Shown piece by piece: positions 32,122 to 40,421 of a DNA stretch of 64,000 nucleotides. Position 1 is the stretch's first letter. Every line of letters starts with the position of its first letter. Made by a program: the position numbers and the translations under genes. This stretch comes from Streptomyces brasiliensis (GTDB lineage Bacteria; Actinomycetota; Actinomycetes; Streptomycetales; Streptomycetaceae). Location: assembly GCF_014647875.1 (NCBI RefSeq), contig NZ_BMQA01000013.1, positions 62,001-126,000 of the forward strand, in the 5' to 3' direction. Under the pieces are notes generated by a model, which saw only the letters and a program-made list of their open reading frames with translations, ran no database searches and was not told the origin of the DNA.

Positions 32122-34458
32122 ATGGGAGTTCACCGCCAGCCGCGACCGCACGAGGCCGACGTCGGCCCGGACGGCATCGGACGGAGAAGATTCCTCGGTT
32201 ACGTGGTCGCCGCCTCGACCCTGACCGTGGCGGCCCAGTTGGGCGAGAACGTCGTCGCCCCCTCCGAGGCGGCCGCGGTGGTGCCCTCCGTGCCGGGGCC
32301 GGCCGAGATCTACGACCTCAACGACATGCTCACCCACGCCGCCCTGCTCACCGCCAACCTCATCACGATCCGCCTCGAGACGGACGGCACGGCCTCCTTC
32401 GCGCTGCCCCGGGCCGAGGTCGGGCAGGGCATCACCACTTCCAGCGCCATGCTCATCGCCGAGGAGCTGGACCTGCCCCTGGACATGGTCCGCGTCTCGC
32501 TCGCCGATGCCCGGCCGGAACTGGTGTTCAACCAGGTCACCGCCGGATCGAACACCACCATCTCCATGTACACGCCGATCCGGGTCGCGGCCGCCGTCGC
32601 CCGCGGCCGCCTCCTGAAGGCGGCGGCCCTCGAACTGGGCGAGGCGATCGACATCCTGACCGCGAAGGCCGGGGTCGTCATGTCCACCGTGTCCGGCCGG
32701 AGTCTGAGCTACGGCGATCTGGCCGAGAAGGCGGCCGCGACGAGCACCACCCAGGTCTCGGTCGCCCTCAAGGAGCCCGCCGACTTCAAGGTCATCGGCA
32801 CCGCGCAGTCACGCATCGACGCGCTCGACGCCGTCACCGGCCGCAAGCAGTACGCGATGGACCTCCAGGTGCCCGGTGCGCTGCCGGCCATGGTGTGCCG
32901 GCCGCCGACGATCAACGGCACGGTCCGCTCGGTGCAGAACCTGGACGAGGTGCGGTCCATGTCCGGCGTCACGGACGTGGTGACCGTCTCGACCGGCGTC
33001 GCCGTCCGGGGCCGTACCTTCGGGCAGTGCATCGACGCCGTCCGGGCGTTGCGGGTCACGTGGGGGCCGGGACCCGAGGACGGCAAGTCCGACGCCACCA
33101 TCCGCGAGGAGCTCCGCAAGGCCGAACTCCCGCTCCCGGCACTGGACCTGCTCACCAAGTCCGTCGACGCCCGCTTCACCTTCCACTTCGCCAGCAACAG
33201 CGCGCTGGAGACCAACTGTGCCGTCGCCGACGTCCGCGAGGACTCGGCCGAGATCTGGGGGAGCCTGAAGACGCCGATCACCGCGCAGGAGCAGATCGCG
33301 CTGAAGCTGGGTCTGCCGGTGACCGCCGTCAAGGTGCACGTCACCGAGGGCGGCGGCTCCTTCGGCCGCCGGCTGTTCTACGACGCCGCCGAAGAAGCCG
33401 CCGAGATCTCCCAGAAGATGGGAAAGCCGGTCAAACTGATGTGGCACCGCACCGACGACTTCCGGCACGGCCGCACCCACCCCATGGCCACCTCGCGCGC
33501 CCGGGCCACCTACGCGCTGGGCCAGGTGCTGACCTACCAGCAGCACCACACCTCCGTGGCCACCGACTTCGGCCACGGCGTCGGAGAGATCATTACCGCC
33601 GAGGCGGCAAGCCTGCCCGTCGCCGGCCTCGCGTTCTCCGAGACGATCTTCGCGCTCACCCAGCAGACCCCCTATCACTTCGGGGTCGTCACCCAGCTGC
33701 TCAACGAGACCGACAACGGCTTCAACACGAGTGCCATGCGCAACATCTACTCGCCCAACGTCCGGTGCGCGCAGGAGCTGATCGTCGACGAACTGGCGAA
33801 GCACATGGGGAAGGACGCCTACCGGTTCCGCCGCACGTACCTCAAGGACACGCGGGCGCGGGCCGTCCTGGACAAGGTCGCCCAAGTCGGCTCCTGGGGG
33901 CGGAACATGCCTGCGGGCACCGCGCAGGGCATCGCGATCCACCCCGAGTACCACGCGTTCGTCGCGGTCCTCGCCGAGATCGACTGCCGGCCGCAGACGA
34001 CCGGCCGCAAGATCCCCGACGCGTACACCGGTCCCCGTGTCACCAAGGTCGTCTGCGCCGTCGACGTGGGCCTGCCCGTCAACCCCCGTGGTCTGGAGGC
34101 CCAGATGATGGGCGGCGTCATGGACGGCATCGCCATCACGCTCAGTTCGGGTCTCCACCTCGACAACGGGCACTTCGCGGAGGGCAGTTGGGACAACTAT
34201 TTCTACACCCGGCAGTGGAACACACCGCCCGAGCTCGAGATCGTCGTCATGCCGCCGACCACCGGAAAGCCCGGCGGCGCCGGAGAACTGGCGGTCGCGG
34301 GCGCGGCAGCGGCCGTGGCCTGTGCCTACGGGCGCGCCACCGGCACCATGCCGACCGAGTTCCCGATCAACCACGCCGAGCCGCTCGGCTTCGAGCCCCT
34401 GCCCGTCTCCCCGCCCGTCCCCGCGTCGCCCACGGACGGACTGGACCGCGCCTACTAG
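32122..34458 (+). CDS. molybdenum hydroxylase large subunit, isoquinoline 1-oxidoreductase beta-like
   Basis: A 778-residue xanthine-oxidase-family large subunit from ATG 32122. A twin-arginine signal (GRRRFLGYVVAASTLTVAA, about 21-39) indicates folded export. LPRAEVGQGITTSSAMLIAE and GGGSFGRRLFYDAAEEAAEI are molybdopterin-site motifs. The catalytic Glu is in KPGGAGELAVAGAAAAVACA. It hydroxylates aldehydes or N-heterocycles with water as the oxygen source. The [2Fe-2S] subunit follows after 8 bp, making a two-subunit IorBA-type enzyme without a FAD subunit, so electrons probably leave via a cytochrome or quinone route. Confidence 0.9.
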   Translation: MGVHRQPRPHEADVGPDGIGRRRFLGYVVAASTLTVAAQLGENVVAPSEAAAVVPSVPGPAEIYDLNDMLTHAALLTANLITIRLETDGTASFALPRAEVGQGITTSSAMLIAEELDLPLDMVRVSLADARPELVFNQVTAGSNTTISMYTPIRVAAAVARGRLLKAAALELGEAIDILTAKAGVVMSTVSGRSLSYGDLAEKAAATSTTQVSVALKEPADFKVIGTAQSRIDALDAVTGRKQYAMDLQVPGALPAMVCRPPTINGTVRSVQNLDEVRSMSGVTDVVTVSTGVAVRGRTFGQCIDAVRALRVTWGPGPEDGKSDATIREELRKAELPLPALDLLTKSVDARFTFHFASNSALETNCAVADVREDSAEIWGSLKTPITAQEQIALKLGLPVTAVKVHVTEGGGSFGRRLFYDAAEEAAEISQKMGKPVKLMWHRTDDFRHGRTHPMATSRARATYALGQVLTYQQHHTSVATDFGHGVGEIITAEAASLPVAGLAFSETIFALTQQTPYHFGVVTQLLNETDNGFNTSAMRNIYSPNVRCAQELIVDELAKHMGKDAYRFRRTYLKDTRARAVLDKVAQVGSWGRNMPAGTAQGIAIHPEYHAFVAVLAEIDCRPQTTGRKIPDAYTGPRVTKVVCAVDVGLPVNPRGLEAQMMGGVMDGIAITLSSGLHLDNGHFAEGSWDNYFYTRQWNTPPELEIVVMPPTTGKPGGAGELAVAGAAAAVACAYGRATGTMPTEFPINHAEPLGFEPLPVSPPVPASPTDGLDRAY

Positions 34459-34466
34459 GAGCCAAC

Positions 34467-34943
34467 GTGCCCGAACACACCTTCATCCTCAACGGCAAGC
34501 CCGTGACCGTGGACATCGAGGACGATGTACGACTGCTGTGGGTGCTTCGGGACGTCCTGGGCGTGACCGGACCGAAGTACGGCTGCGGGCTCGGCGTGTG
34601 CCAGGCCTGCACGAGCCACATCAACGGCAAGGCCTTCAACCCCTGTTCCGTACCGGTGAAGGACATCAGGGCGGACGACGAGATCACCACCATCGAGGGC
34701 CTGCCCGCCACCGTCGGCGCGGAGTTGCACCCGATGCAGGAGGCCTGGCTCGAGTACGACGTCGCCCAGTGCGGCTACTGCCAGCCCGGCCAGATCATGA
34801 CCGCCGTCGCCAAGGTGCGCCAGGCCCGGGACGAGGGGCGCGAGATCGGCGAGGTCGACCTCGACGAGATCCGCAACGTCTGCCGCTGCGGCACCTACCA
34901 CCGCATCCGTGAGGCGATCGTGGCCGGAGCGAAGAAGTACTGA
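34467..34943 (+). CDS. (2Fe-2S)-binding subunit of molybdenum hydroxylase
   Basis: A 158-residue iron-sulfur subunit from GTG 34467. The plant-type [2Fe-2S] site has ligands in YGCGLGVCQAC and NPC (C-x4-C-x2-C...C). The C-terminal helical domain holds the second cluster (QCGYCQPGQIM and NVCRCGTYHRIREAI). It passes electrons from the molybdopterin of the preceding subunit. It has no signal peptide of its own and would be co-exported with the Tat-tagged partner. Confidence 0.92.
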   Translation: MPEHTFILNGKPVTVDIEDDVRLLWVLRDVLGVTGPKYGCGLGVCQACTSHINGKAFNPCSVPVKDIRADDEITTIEGLPATVGAELHPMQEAWLEYDVAQCGYCQPGQIMTAVAKVRQARDEGREIGEVDLDEIRNVCRCGTYHRIREAIVAGAKKY

Positions 34944-35053
34944 GGCTCCCGACAACGGCGTCGGCGGCACCCGTAACTCCCGGTAACTTCCCAGGCGACG
35001 TAGAGTCGAGGTCGGGGAAGCAACCGGAGGGGGACGGAGCGCCGCTGGAGCCG

Positions 35054-35392
35054 GTGCGGTTCACAGTTCTCGGGCCTGTACGGGCCTGGAGGGGGTGCAC
35101 GGAGCTGGAGCTGGGGAGGGAGGGCCGCAGCAGCGGACTCTGCTGGCCCTGCTGCTCGCCGGGGCGGGCCGTCCGGTCACCGTGAGCGAGATCGTCGACG
35201 TACTGTGGGGCGCCCGGCCGCCGCACAGCGCGGTCAACGTCGTCCGCCGGCATGTGGGCCTGCTGCGGCGCCTCCTCGAACCCGGGCTGCCGGCCTGCGC
35301 CATGGGCCGGTGGCTGGTGCGCGAGGCGGGCGGCTATCGGCTGCTGACGGACGGCGACTCGTCGGACCTGCTGCGGTTCCGCGACCTGTGCG
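35054..35392 (+). pseudogene. SARP/AfsR-type regulator, N-terminal fragment
   Basis: GTG 35054 starts VRFTVLGPVRAWRG...ELELG. After a frameshift near 35115 the next frame gives GPQQRTLLALLLAGAGRPVT, then VSEIVDVLWGARPPHSAVNV and a GRWLVREAGGYRLLTDGDSS block. This is the winged-helix OmpR-like DNA-binding domain that begins AfsR/RedD-type activators. It ends abruptly near 35392, where sequence of an alpha/beta-hydrolase begins. The bacterial transcriptional activator domain and everything after it are missing. Confidence 0.78.
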
Positions 35393-36251
35393 CAAGGCGC
35401 TCGACGAGGTGCAGTCCGGTGAGATCGCCAAGCCGGACGTCGACGAGGAGTGGATCACTGTCGAGGGCGGCCCCACGGGCACCGTCCGGGCACGGATCGT
35501 CAAGCCTGTCGGCGCCGAGGGGACCCTCCCGGCGATCGCCTACATCCACGGCGCGGGCTGGGTGTTCGGCAACGCCCACACCCACGACCGTCTCGTGCGC
35601 GAGCTCGCCGTGGGCATCGGTGCCGCGGTGGTCTTCCCCGAGTACGACCTCTCCCCGGAGGCGCGCTACCCCGTCGCCATCGAGCAGAACTTCGCGGTCG
35701 CCCGCTGGGTCGTCGAGGAGGGCGGCAGCAAGGGGCTGGACGGCAGCCGCATCGCGGTCGCCGGTGACTCGGTCGGCGGCAACATGTCCGCCGCGCTGAC
35801 CCTGATGGCCGAGGAGCGCGGCGGCATCCCGCTGGTGCAGCAGGTGCTGTTCTACCCGGTCACCGACGCGAGCTTCGACACCGCGTCCTACCACCAGTTC
35901 GCCACCGGCTACTTCCTGCGCCGCGACGGCATGCAGTGGTTCTGGGACCAGTACACGACCGACGCGGCGGAGCGCGCCCAGATCACCGCGTCCCCGCTGC
36001 GCGCGTCCATCGAGCAGCTCACCGGTCTGCCCCCGGCCCTGGTCATCACCGGCGAGGCCGACGTCCTGCGCGACGAGGGCGAGGCCTACGCGAACAAGCT
36101 GCGCGAGGCCGGCGTGCCGGTCACCACGGTCCGCCACCAGGGCATCATCCACGACTTCGTGATGCTCAACGCCCTGCGCGAGACCCACGCCGCCGAGGCC
36201 GCCATCACCCAGGCCGTCAGCACGCTGCGCGCGGCGCTGCACTCCGCCTGA
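35393..36251 (+). pseudogene. alpha/beta-hydrolase (HSL family), N-terminally truncated
   Basis: From about 35393 the frame reads KALDEVQSGEIAKPDVDEEW, then IAYIHGAGWVFGNAHTHDRL (HSL-type HGGG-like oxyanion motif, here HGAG), GDSVGGNMSAAL (nucleophile Ser), ITGEADVLRDEGEAY (Asp) and RHQGIIHDFVML (His), ending at 36251. The catalytic part looks intact. The first ~30 residues and the start codon were replaced by the SARP fragment, which is not in frame. No good ribosome binding site is seen, though residual expression is possible. Confidence 0.75.
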
Positions 36252-36483
36252 TCCGCCCGATCGCGGACGCCCGCCGGCGCGGCGGGGCGGGGACGCCGCG
36301 ACGTTCCCGCCCCGTCCGACCAGAGGGTGAACCCCCGGCCGGCGAACCCTTACGGCCGGCCGGCCGGTCACCACGACCGAGCGGTGAATCCGTGCGGCCG
36401 AGTGGTGAAATGCCCGCCGCCCCTCGACACTGGATGCCGAACCTCGCACGTGACGGTGGTGGACGTGCTCAGGAGATGACGTC

Positions 36484-37083
36484 GTGACTTCCTTCTCACC
36501 AGGCTTCCAGGGGCGCGGCCGCCGCCTGGCCGACCGGCTGCCCCCCGGCCAGTACCCGACCGAGTCGTTCCCCGTGCTGTCCGCGGGCCCGACACCGAAG
36601 GTGCCCACGGACAGCTGGGCCTTCACCGTCACCACGGAACTCGGCGCGACACACAGCTGGACCTGGGACCAGATGATGGCCCTGCCGCAGCAGGAGACAG
36701 TGCAGGACATCCACTGCGTGACCCGCTGGTCGAAGTTCGACACACGGTGGCGCGGCGTGCCCCTCGACGCATTCCTCGAGGACGTCGAGACGGCGGCCGA
36801 CTTCGCCGTCGTCAGCAGCTACGGCGGCTACACCACCAACATGCCGCTGGAAGACCTGCTCGACGGCAAGGCCTGGATCGTCCACACCTACGACGACTTC
36901 CCGCTGTCTCCGGAGCACGGCGGCCCCGCCCGGCTGCTCGTGCCCCACCTGTACTTCTGGAAGTCGGCCAAGTGGGTGCACGGCCTGCGCCTGACGCCGG
37001 AGGACGAGCCGGGCTTCTGGGAGAGCGTCGGCTACCACAACTACGGCGATCCCTGTCGCGAGCAGCGCAACTGGGGCGACTGA
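36484..37083 (+). CDS. sulfite oxidase-like molybdopterin-dependent oxidoreductase
   Basis: A 199-residue single-domain member of the sulfite-oxidase fold from GTG 36484. The molybdenum-ligand cysteine is in DIHCVTRWSKFDTRWRGVPL (about residues 78-97). FPLSPEHGGPARLLVPHLYF and KSAKWVHGLRL are conserved cofactor-site segments. It lacks a dimerisation domain and signal peptide, as in the cytoplasmic MsrP-like/YuiH group. A flavin reductase gene follows within 2 bp and probably supplies electrons. Confidence 0.88.
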   Translation: MTSFSPGFQGRGRRLADRLPPGQYPTESFPVLSAGPTPKVPTDSWAFTVTTELGATHSWTWDQMMALPQQETVQDIHCVTRWSKFDTRWRGVPLDAFLEDVETAADFAVVSSYGGYTTNMPLEDLLDGKAWIVHTYDDFPLSPEHGGPARLLVPHLYFWKSAKWVHGLRLTPEDEPGFWESVGYHNYGDPCREQRNWGD

Positions 37084-37085
37084 CC

Positions 37086-37796
37086 ATGGCCCTGACCTGG
37101 CGCCCGGCCCGGCTCCTGGAACGCCACGCGCAGACCGCGACCGCCCGCACGCTCGTCCTCTCGGTGCCGGGCTGGGCCGGACATCTCCCCGGCCAGCACG
37201 TCGACGTACGGCTCACCGCCGACGACGGCTACCAGGCCGTCCGCAGTTACTCCCTCGCCGCACCGACGAACGGCGAGCGCATCGAGCTGGGTGTGCAGTC
37301 CGTGCCCGACGGGGAGGTCTCGCTGTATCTCGCCGACGCCCTGCCGGTCGGCGCGGACGTCGAGGTGCGCGGGCCCCTCGGCAACTGGTTCGTGTGGCGG
37401 CCCGCGCAGACCGAGCCCGCACTGCTCGTGGCCGGCGGCTCCGGCGTCGTCCCGCTGGCCGCGATGATCGGCGCCCACCGGCGGGTCCGCTCACGCAGCC
37501 CCCTGCACCTGCTGTACTCAGTGCGCGCGCCCGAGGACGTCTGGTACCGCAGCCTGCTCACCGACGACGACCCGTCGCTGGACGTGAGCATCATCCACAC
37601 GCGCAAGGCCCCGCCCGGCAGTGACCGCCTCCCCGGCCGGATCACCGCCGCCGACCTGGCCGGACCGGCCGCACGGCTGAAGCCCACCAGCCCCGTGTAC
37701 GTCTGCGGCCCCACCGCCTTCGTCGAGGTGGTCGGCGACCTGCTGACCGGCATGGGACTCGACCCGGCCACCATCCGCACCGAACGCTTCGGCTGA
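37086..37796 (+). CDS. FAD-binding ferredoxin-NADP-reductase-type oxidoreductase
   Basis: A 236-residue FNR-fold reductase. FAD motif RSYSLAAPTNGERIELGVQS (about 55-74), NAD(P) motif LLVAGGSGVVPLAAMI, and the C-terminal VYVCGPTAFVEVV. ATG 37086 lies 2 bp after the molybdoenzyme stop, so translation is likely coupled. No iron-sulfur domain is fused. It probably transfers electrons between NAD(P)H and the sulfite-oxidase-like partner. Confidence 0.9.
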   Translation: MALTWRPARLLERHAQTATARTLVLSVPGWAGHLPGQHVDVRLTADDGYQAVRSYSLAAPTNGERIELGVQSVPDGEVSLYLADALPVGADVEVRGPLGNWFVWRPAQTEPALLVAGGSGVVPLAAMIGAHRRVRSRSPLHLLYSVRAPEDVWYRSLLTDDDPSLDVSIIHTRKAPPGSDRLPGRITAADLAGPAARLKPTSPVYVCGPTAFVEVVGDLLTGMGLDPATIRTERFG

Positions 37797-37827
37797 CCCG
37801 TCGCCCACCACCACTCCGGAGGAGCTC

Positions 37828-38100
37828 ATGGCAGACACCGCCGCTCACCGGGACGGCAACTGCCTCGCCGGCCCGCTCTCGGAGATTCTCTCCGTGGAAC
37901 CCACCACCGCCTGGTGGCGCTGCCCCGAGTGCGGACAGACAGGCACCCTGGCCGAGCTGCACGTCTACGGCCCCGATCCGGGCCTGACCGCCCGCTGCCC
38001 CGGATGCGCCTACATCGCCCTGCGCCTGGTCAGGGAGGACCAGCACGTCTGGCTGACGTTGGGCAGCGGTACGGGCGCATTCCGCTTCACCACGGCATAG
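37828..38100 (+). CDS. DUF6510 family zinc-ribbon protein
   Basis: A 90-residue protein from ATG 37828 with GGAGGAG upstream. Two CxxC knuckles (WWRCPECGQTG at ~31-41 and ARCPGCAYIALRL at ~62-74) form a likely zinc ribbon. It completes a three-gene unit with the molybdoenzyme and its reductase, an arrangement typical of DUF6510. The role is unknown; it could assist electron transfer or assembly. Confidence 0.85.
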   Translation: MADTAAHRDGNCLAGPLSEILSVEPTTAWWRCPECGQTGTLAELHVYGPDPGLTARCPGCAYIALRLVREDQHVWLTLGSGTGAFRFTTA

Positions 38101-38206
38101 AGGCGCGGGAGGTCCGGCTTCCCCGGCCGGTGGGTGCGGGCTCGGCGAGCGAAAGGGACCGCCCGGACACCGATTCCTTTCGGGCCCGCCGGCGGTCGAC
38201 ACTGGT

Positions 38207-38773
38207 ATGAAGCCGAACGAACAGACCTCCCGAAGGCTCCTGCAGGCCGTCCTCGTGTCGCTGAACGGAGTCGTCGAAGAACCGCTGACCTGGGCCGGAC
38301 CGTACTTCCATGACGGCAGCGCGGCCCGCTCCCTGGAGATCCTCCGGCGCTGCGACGCCCTGCTCATGGGCCGCGGCACCTACGAGATCTTCTCCCGCCA
38401 GTGGCCGGCCGCCTCCGGCCCCTACGCCGAGCACATCAACGCGATGAGGAAGTACGTCTTCTCCAACACCCTCGAGCACGCCGGGTGGAACAACACAAGC
38501 GTCGTCCCGGGCGACCCCGCGAAAGCCGTGACCGGGCTGAAGCGGACCCCGGGCCAGGATCTGATGGTCTACGGCCACGGCCGGTTCGGGCAGACGCTCG
38601 TCGACGCCGGACTCGTCGACGAGCTGAGCCTGACCGTCGTCCCCGTCTTCGTGGACGGCGCCACGTTCCACCGTCCCGGCACCCCCTCCCGGTCCTGGGA
38701 GTTGGTCTCGGCCGGTCCCGGAGCCGACCCCGGGCTGGTGTCCCTGAGGTACCGTCCTTCCCCGACGGAGTGA
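38207..38773 (+). CDS. dihydrofolate reductase family protein (RibD C-terminal-like)
   Basis: A 188-residue member of the DHFR/RibD_C superfamily. LQAVLVSLNGVVEEPLTWAG at the N-terminus, LLMGRGTYEIFSRQWPA (the G-R-x-T-Y-E signature), and DLMVYGHGRFGQTLVDAGLV followed by DELSLTVVPVFVDG. It would use NADPH; the substrate is unknown, and these Streptomyces paralogues are not bona fide folate enzymes. Confidence 0.88.
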   Translation: MKPNEQTSRRLLQAVLVSLNGVVEEPLTWAGPYFHDGSAARSLEILRRCDALLMGRGTYEIFSRQWPAASGPYAEHINAMRKYVFSNTLEHAGWNNTSVVPGDPAKAVTGLKRTPGQDLMVYGHGRFGQTLVDAGLVDELSLTVVPVFVDGATFHRPGTPSRSWELVSAGPGADPGLVSLRYRPSPTE

Positions 38774-38838
38774 CCTTGTAGGGTGGCGGCGCGCGCCGCC
38801 GCCGGCGTCCGCGCCGGGCACTGTGCGGGGGAGTACGG

Positions 38839-39810
38839 ATGCGGGTGGCGCTCTTCGCGCTCGGCGGCACTATCTCGGTCGCGGGCGGCACCCCCAGACT
38901 CACCGGCGAACAGATCACCGCCCAGGTGCCCGGCCTGGACGGACTCGGCGCACACATCGACGTCCAGGACGTGCGCGCGGTACCCAGTTCAGGCCTGACC
39001 TTCACCGATGTGCTCGACGTGGTGGCCGCCGCGTCGCGCGCGGTCGCGGAGGGTGCCGCCGGAGCGGTCGTCACGCAAGGCACGGACACGCTGGAGGAGA
39101 CGGCGTTCCTGGCCGACCTCGTGTGGCCGCACGCCGAGCCCCTCGTCCTGACCGGCGCGATGCGCAACACCTCGCTCGCCGGTGCCGACGGACCGGCGAA
39201 CGTGCTCGCCGCGGTGCGTGTCGCCATCGCCCCGGAAGCCCGCGGGCTCGGCGCGCTGGTGGCTTTCAACGACCAGGTCCACGCCGCCCGTCGGGTACGC
39301 AAGACGCACAGCACCAGCACGGCGACGTTCCGTTCGCCCGACACCGGCCCGCTGGGCCATGTCGTCGAGGACCGCGTACGCATCCTGACCGTGCCGCCGC
39401 GCCACGAGCCGCTGCCGTACCGGCCGGATCCCCAGCGCCTGGCCGCCAACCGGGTCGCCGTGTACACCGCGGTCCTCGACGACGACGGCACACTCGTCGA
39501 CGACCTCGCACGCGGCCGGCAGGGGCTCGTGGTCGCCGGATTCGGGGTCGGGCACGTCGCGGGCGCCCTCGCCCCCCGCCTCGGCGCCCTGGCCGACCGT
39601 ATCCCGGTCGTCCTGACCTCACGGACCGGCGGCGGTTCCGTCCTGCGCGACACCTACCGTTCCCCGGGCTCGGAGACCGATCTGCTGTCCAGGGGTCTGA
39701 TCGACGGCGGGATGCTCGACCCGTGGAAGGCACGGGTCCTGCTCCGTCTGCTGCTGGCGGGCGGCGCGGGACGCGACGTGATCGCGGCCGCATTCGCCGT
39801 ACGGGGCTGA
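38839..39810 (+). CDS. asparaginase
   Basis: A 323-residue type I/II bacterial asparaginase from ATG 38839, converting asparagine to aspartate and ammonia. First catalytic Thr in VALFALGGTISVAGG (T14). The second motif is VVTQGTDTLEETAFL (Thr-Asp pair). LTGAMRNTSLAGADGPANV and VRKTHSTSTATF are further active-site segments. No signal peptide is seen, so it is probably cytoplasmic. Confidence 0.9.
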   Translation: MRVALFALGGTISVAGGTPRLTGEQITAQVPGLDGLGAHIDVQDVRAVPSSGLTFTDVLDVVAAASRAVAEGAAGAVVTQGTDTLEETAFLADLVWPHAEPLVLTGAMRNTSLAGADGPANVLAAVRVAIAPEARGLGALVAFNDQVHAARRVRKTHSTSTATFRSPDTGPLGHVVEDRVRILTVPPRHEPLPYRPDPQRLAANRVAVYTAVLDDDGTLVDDLARGRQGLVVAGFGVGHVAGALAPRLGALADRIPVVLTSRTGGGSVLRDTYRSPGSETDLLSRGLIDGGMLDPWKARVLLRLLLAGGAGRDVIAAAFAVRG

Positions 39811-39990
39811 CCCCGCGACGCGGTGCTCGAAGGCCGCGGCGCGTGCGACGAGGCAGCCGCCCAGGCTGTGGCCGAACAGGGCGACCCTGTCGCCGTCGGT
39901 CTCGGGACGGCTCATGGCGCAGTCGATGAGCGGTGTCGTCACCGCTTCCCGGTCCGCGCGGAAGACCAGCTTCTGCCGCGCCCTGTCCGG
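39811..39990 (-). pseudogene. alpha/beta-hydrolase fragment
   Basis: The minus frame reads FRADREAVTTPLIDCAMSRP, then DRVALFGHSLGGCLVARAAA and FEHRVAG before meeting the asparaginase stop. This is the nucleophile-elbow region (G-H-S-L-G-G) of a dipeptidyl-peptidase-like alpha/beta-hydrolase. Both ends of the gene are missing. It is joined upstream, with junk sequence between, to a sigma-factor fragment. Confidence 0.6.
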
Positions 39991-40059
39991 GACCCCCTTC
40001 GCTCCTGCCGCCCGTGCGGTGTCCGGTGTGCGGTGGCACGCACAGGGGCAGGATGTCCG

Positions 40060-40415
40060 TACGGCCGTGTCCCGGAAGACGGGCACCAGGTCCGGGTTGT
40101 TGAACGCCGTGATGCGGGAGATCCGTGGACCGACGAGGGGGAGGATCTGTACGCCGTGCGCCTCGTGACGGCCGCCGCCCACATGCTCGTCGACGATCAC
40201 CGCGGGCCGGCCGTTGACAGGCGTGGGGGGCACTCGCCACCTGCCCGGCCGCAGGACCCGAGCCGCGAGGAAGCCCACGACGGCGTTCTGCCCGGTGAAC
40301 CAGGCGCGCTGCGGCGGCATTTCGCGCTCGACGCCGGCCCGCAGCAGCCACGAGCGCGTCCGGATCCGCCTGAGCGGCCGGGCGAGGCCACGCGCGCCTC
40401 ATGGGCCCATCGCGT
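40060..40415 (-). pseudogene. ECF sigma factor C-terminal (SnoaL-like) fragment
   Basis: The frame from about 40400 reads LLRAGVEREMPPQRAWFTGQ, then NAVVGFLAARVLRPGRWRVP, PVNGRPAVIVDE and RISRITAFNNPDLVPVF. This is the SnoaL-like extension at the C-terminus of SigJ-type (ECF41-like) sigma factors. The sigma-2 and sigma-4 DNA-binding regions are absent. A short related piece (AQADPDALVAAA) lies upstream in another frame. Confidence 0.65.
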
Positions 40416-40421
40416 CCGTCC

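Noticed and set aside
32310..34374. Long minus-strand frames opposite the molybdenum hydroxylase
   Set aside because: They are mirror frames of a strongly supported gene, with no family resemblance and low-complexity composition.
31971..34943. A 990-codon plus-strand frame with AGGAGGAG just before its ATG
   Set aside because: It is out of frame with the molybdenum hydroxylase through most of its length. Only its last part coincides with the [2Fe-2S] subunit, which has its own start at 34467.
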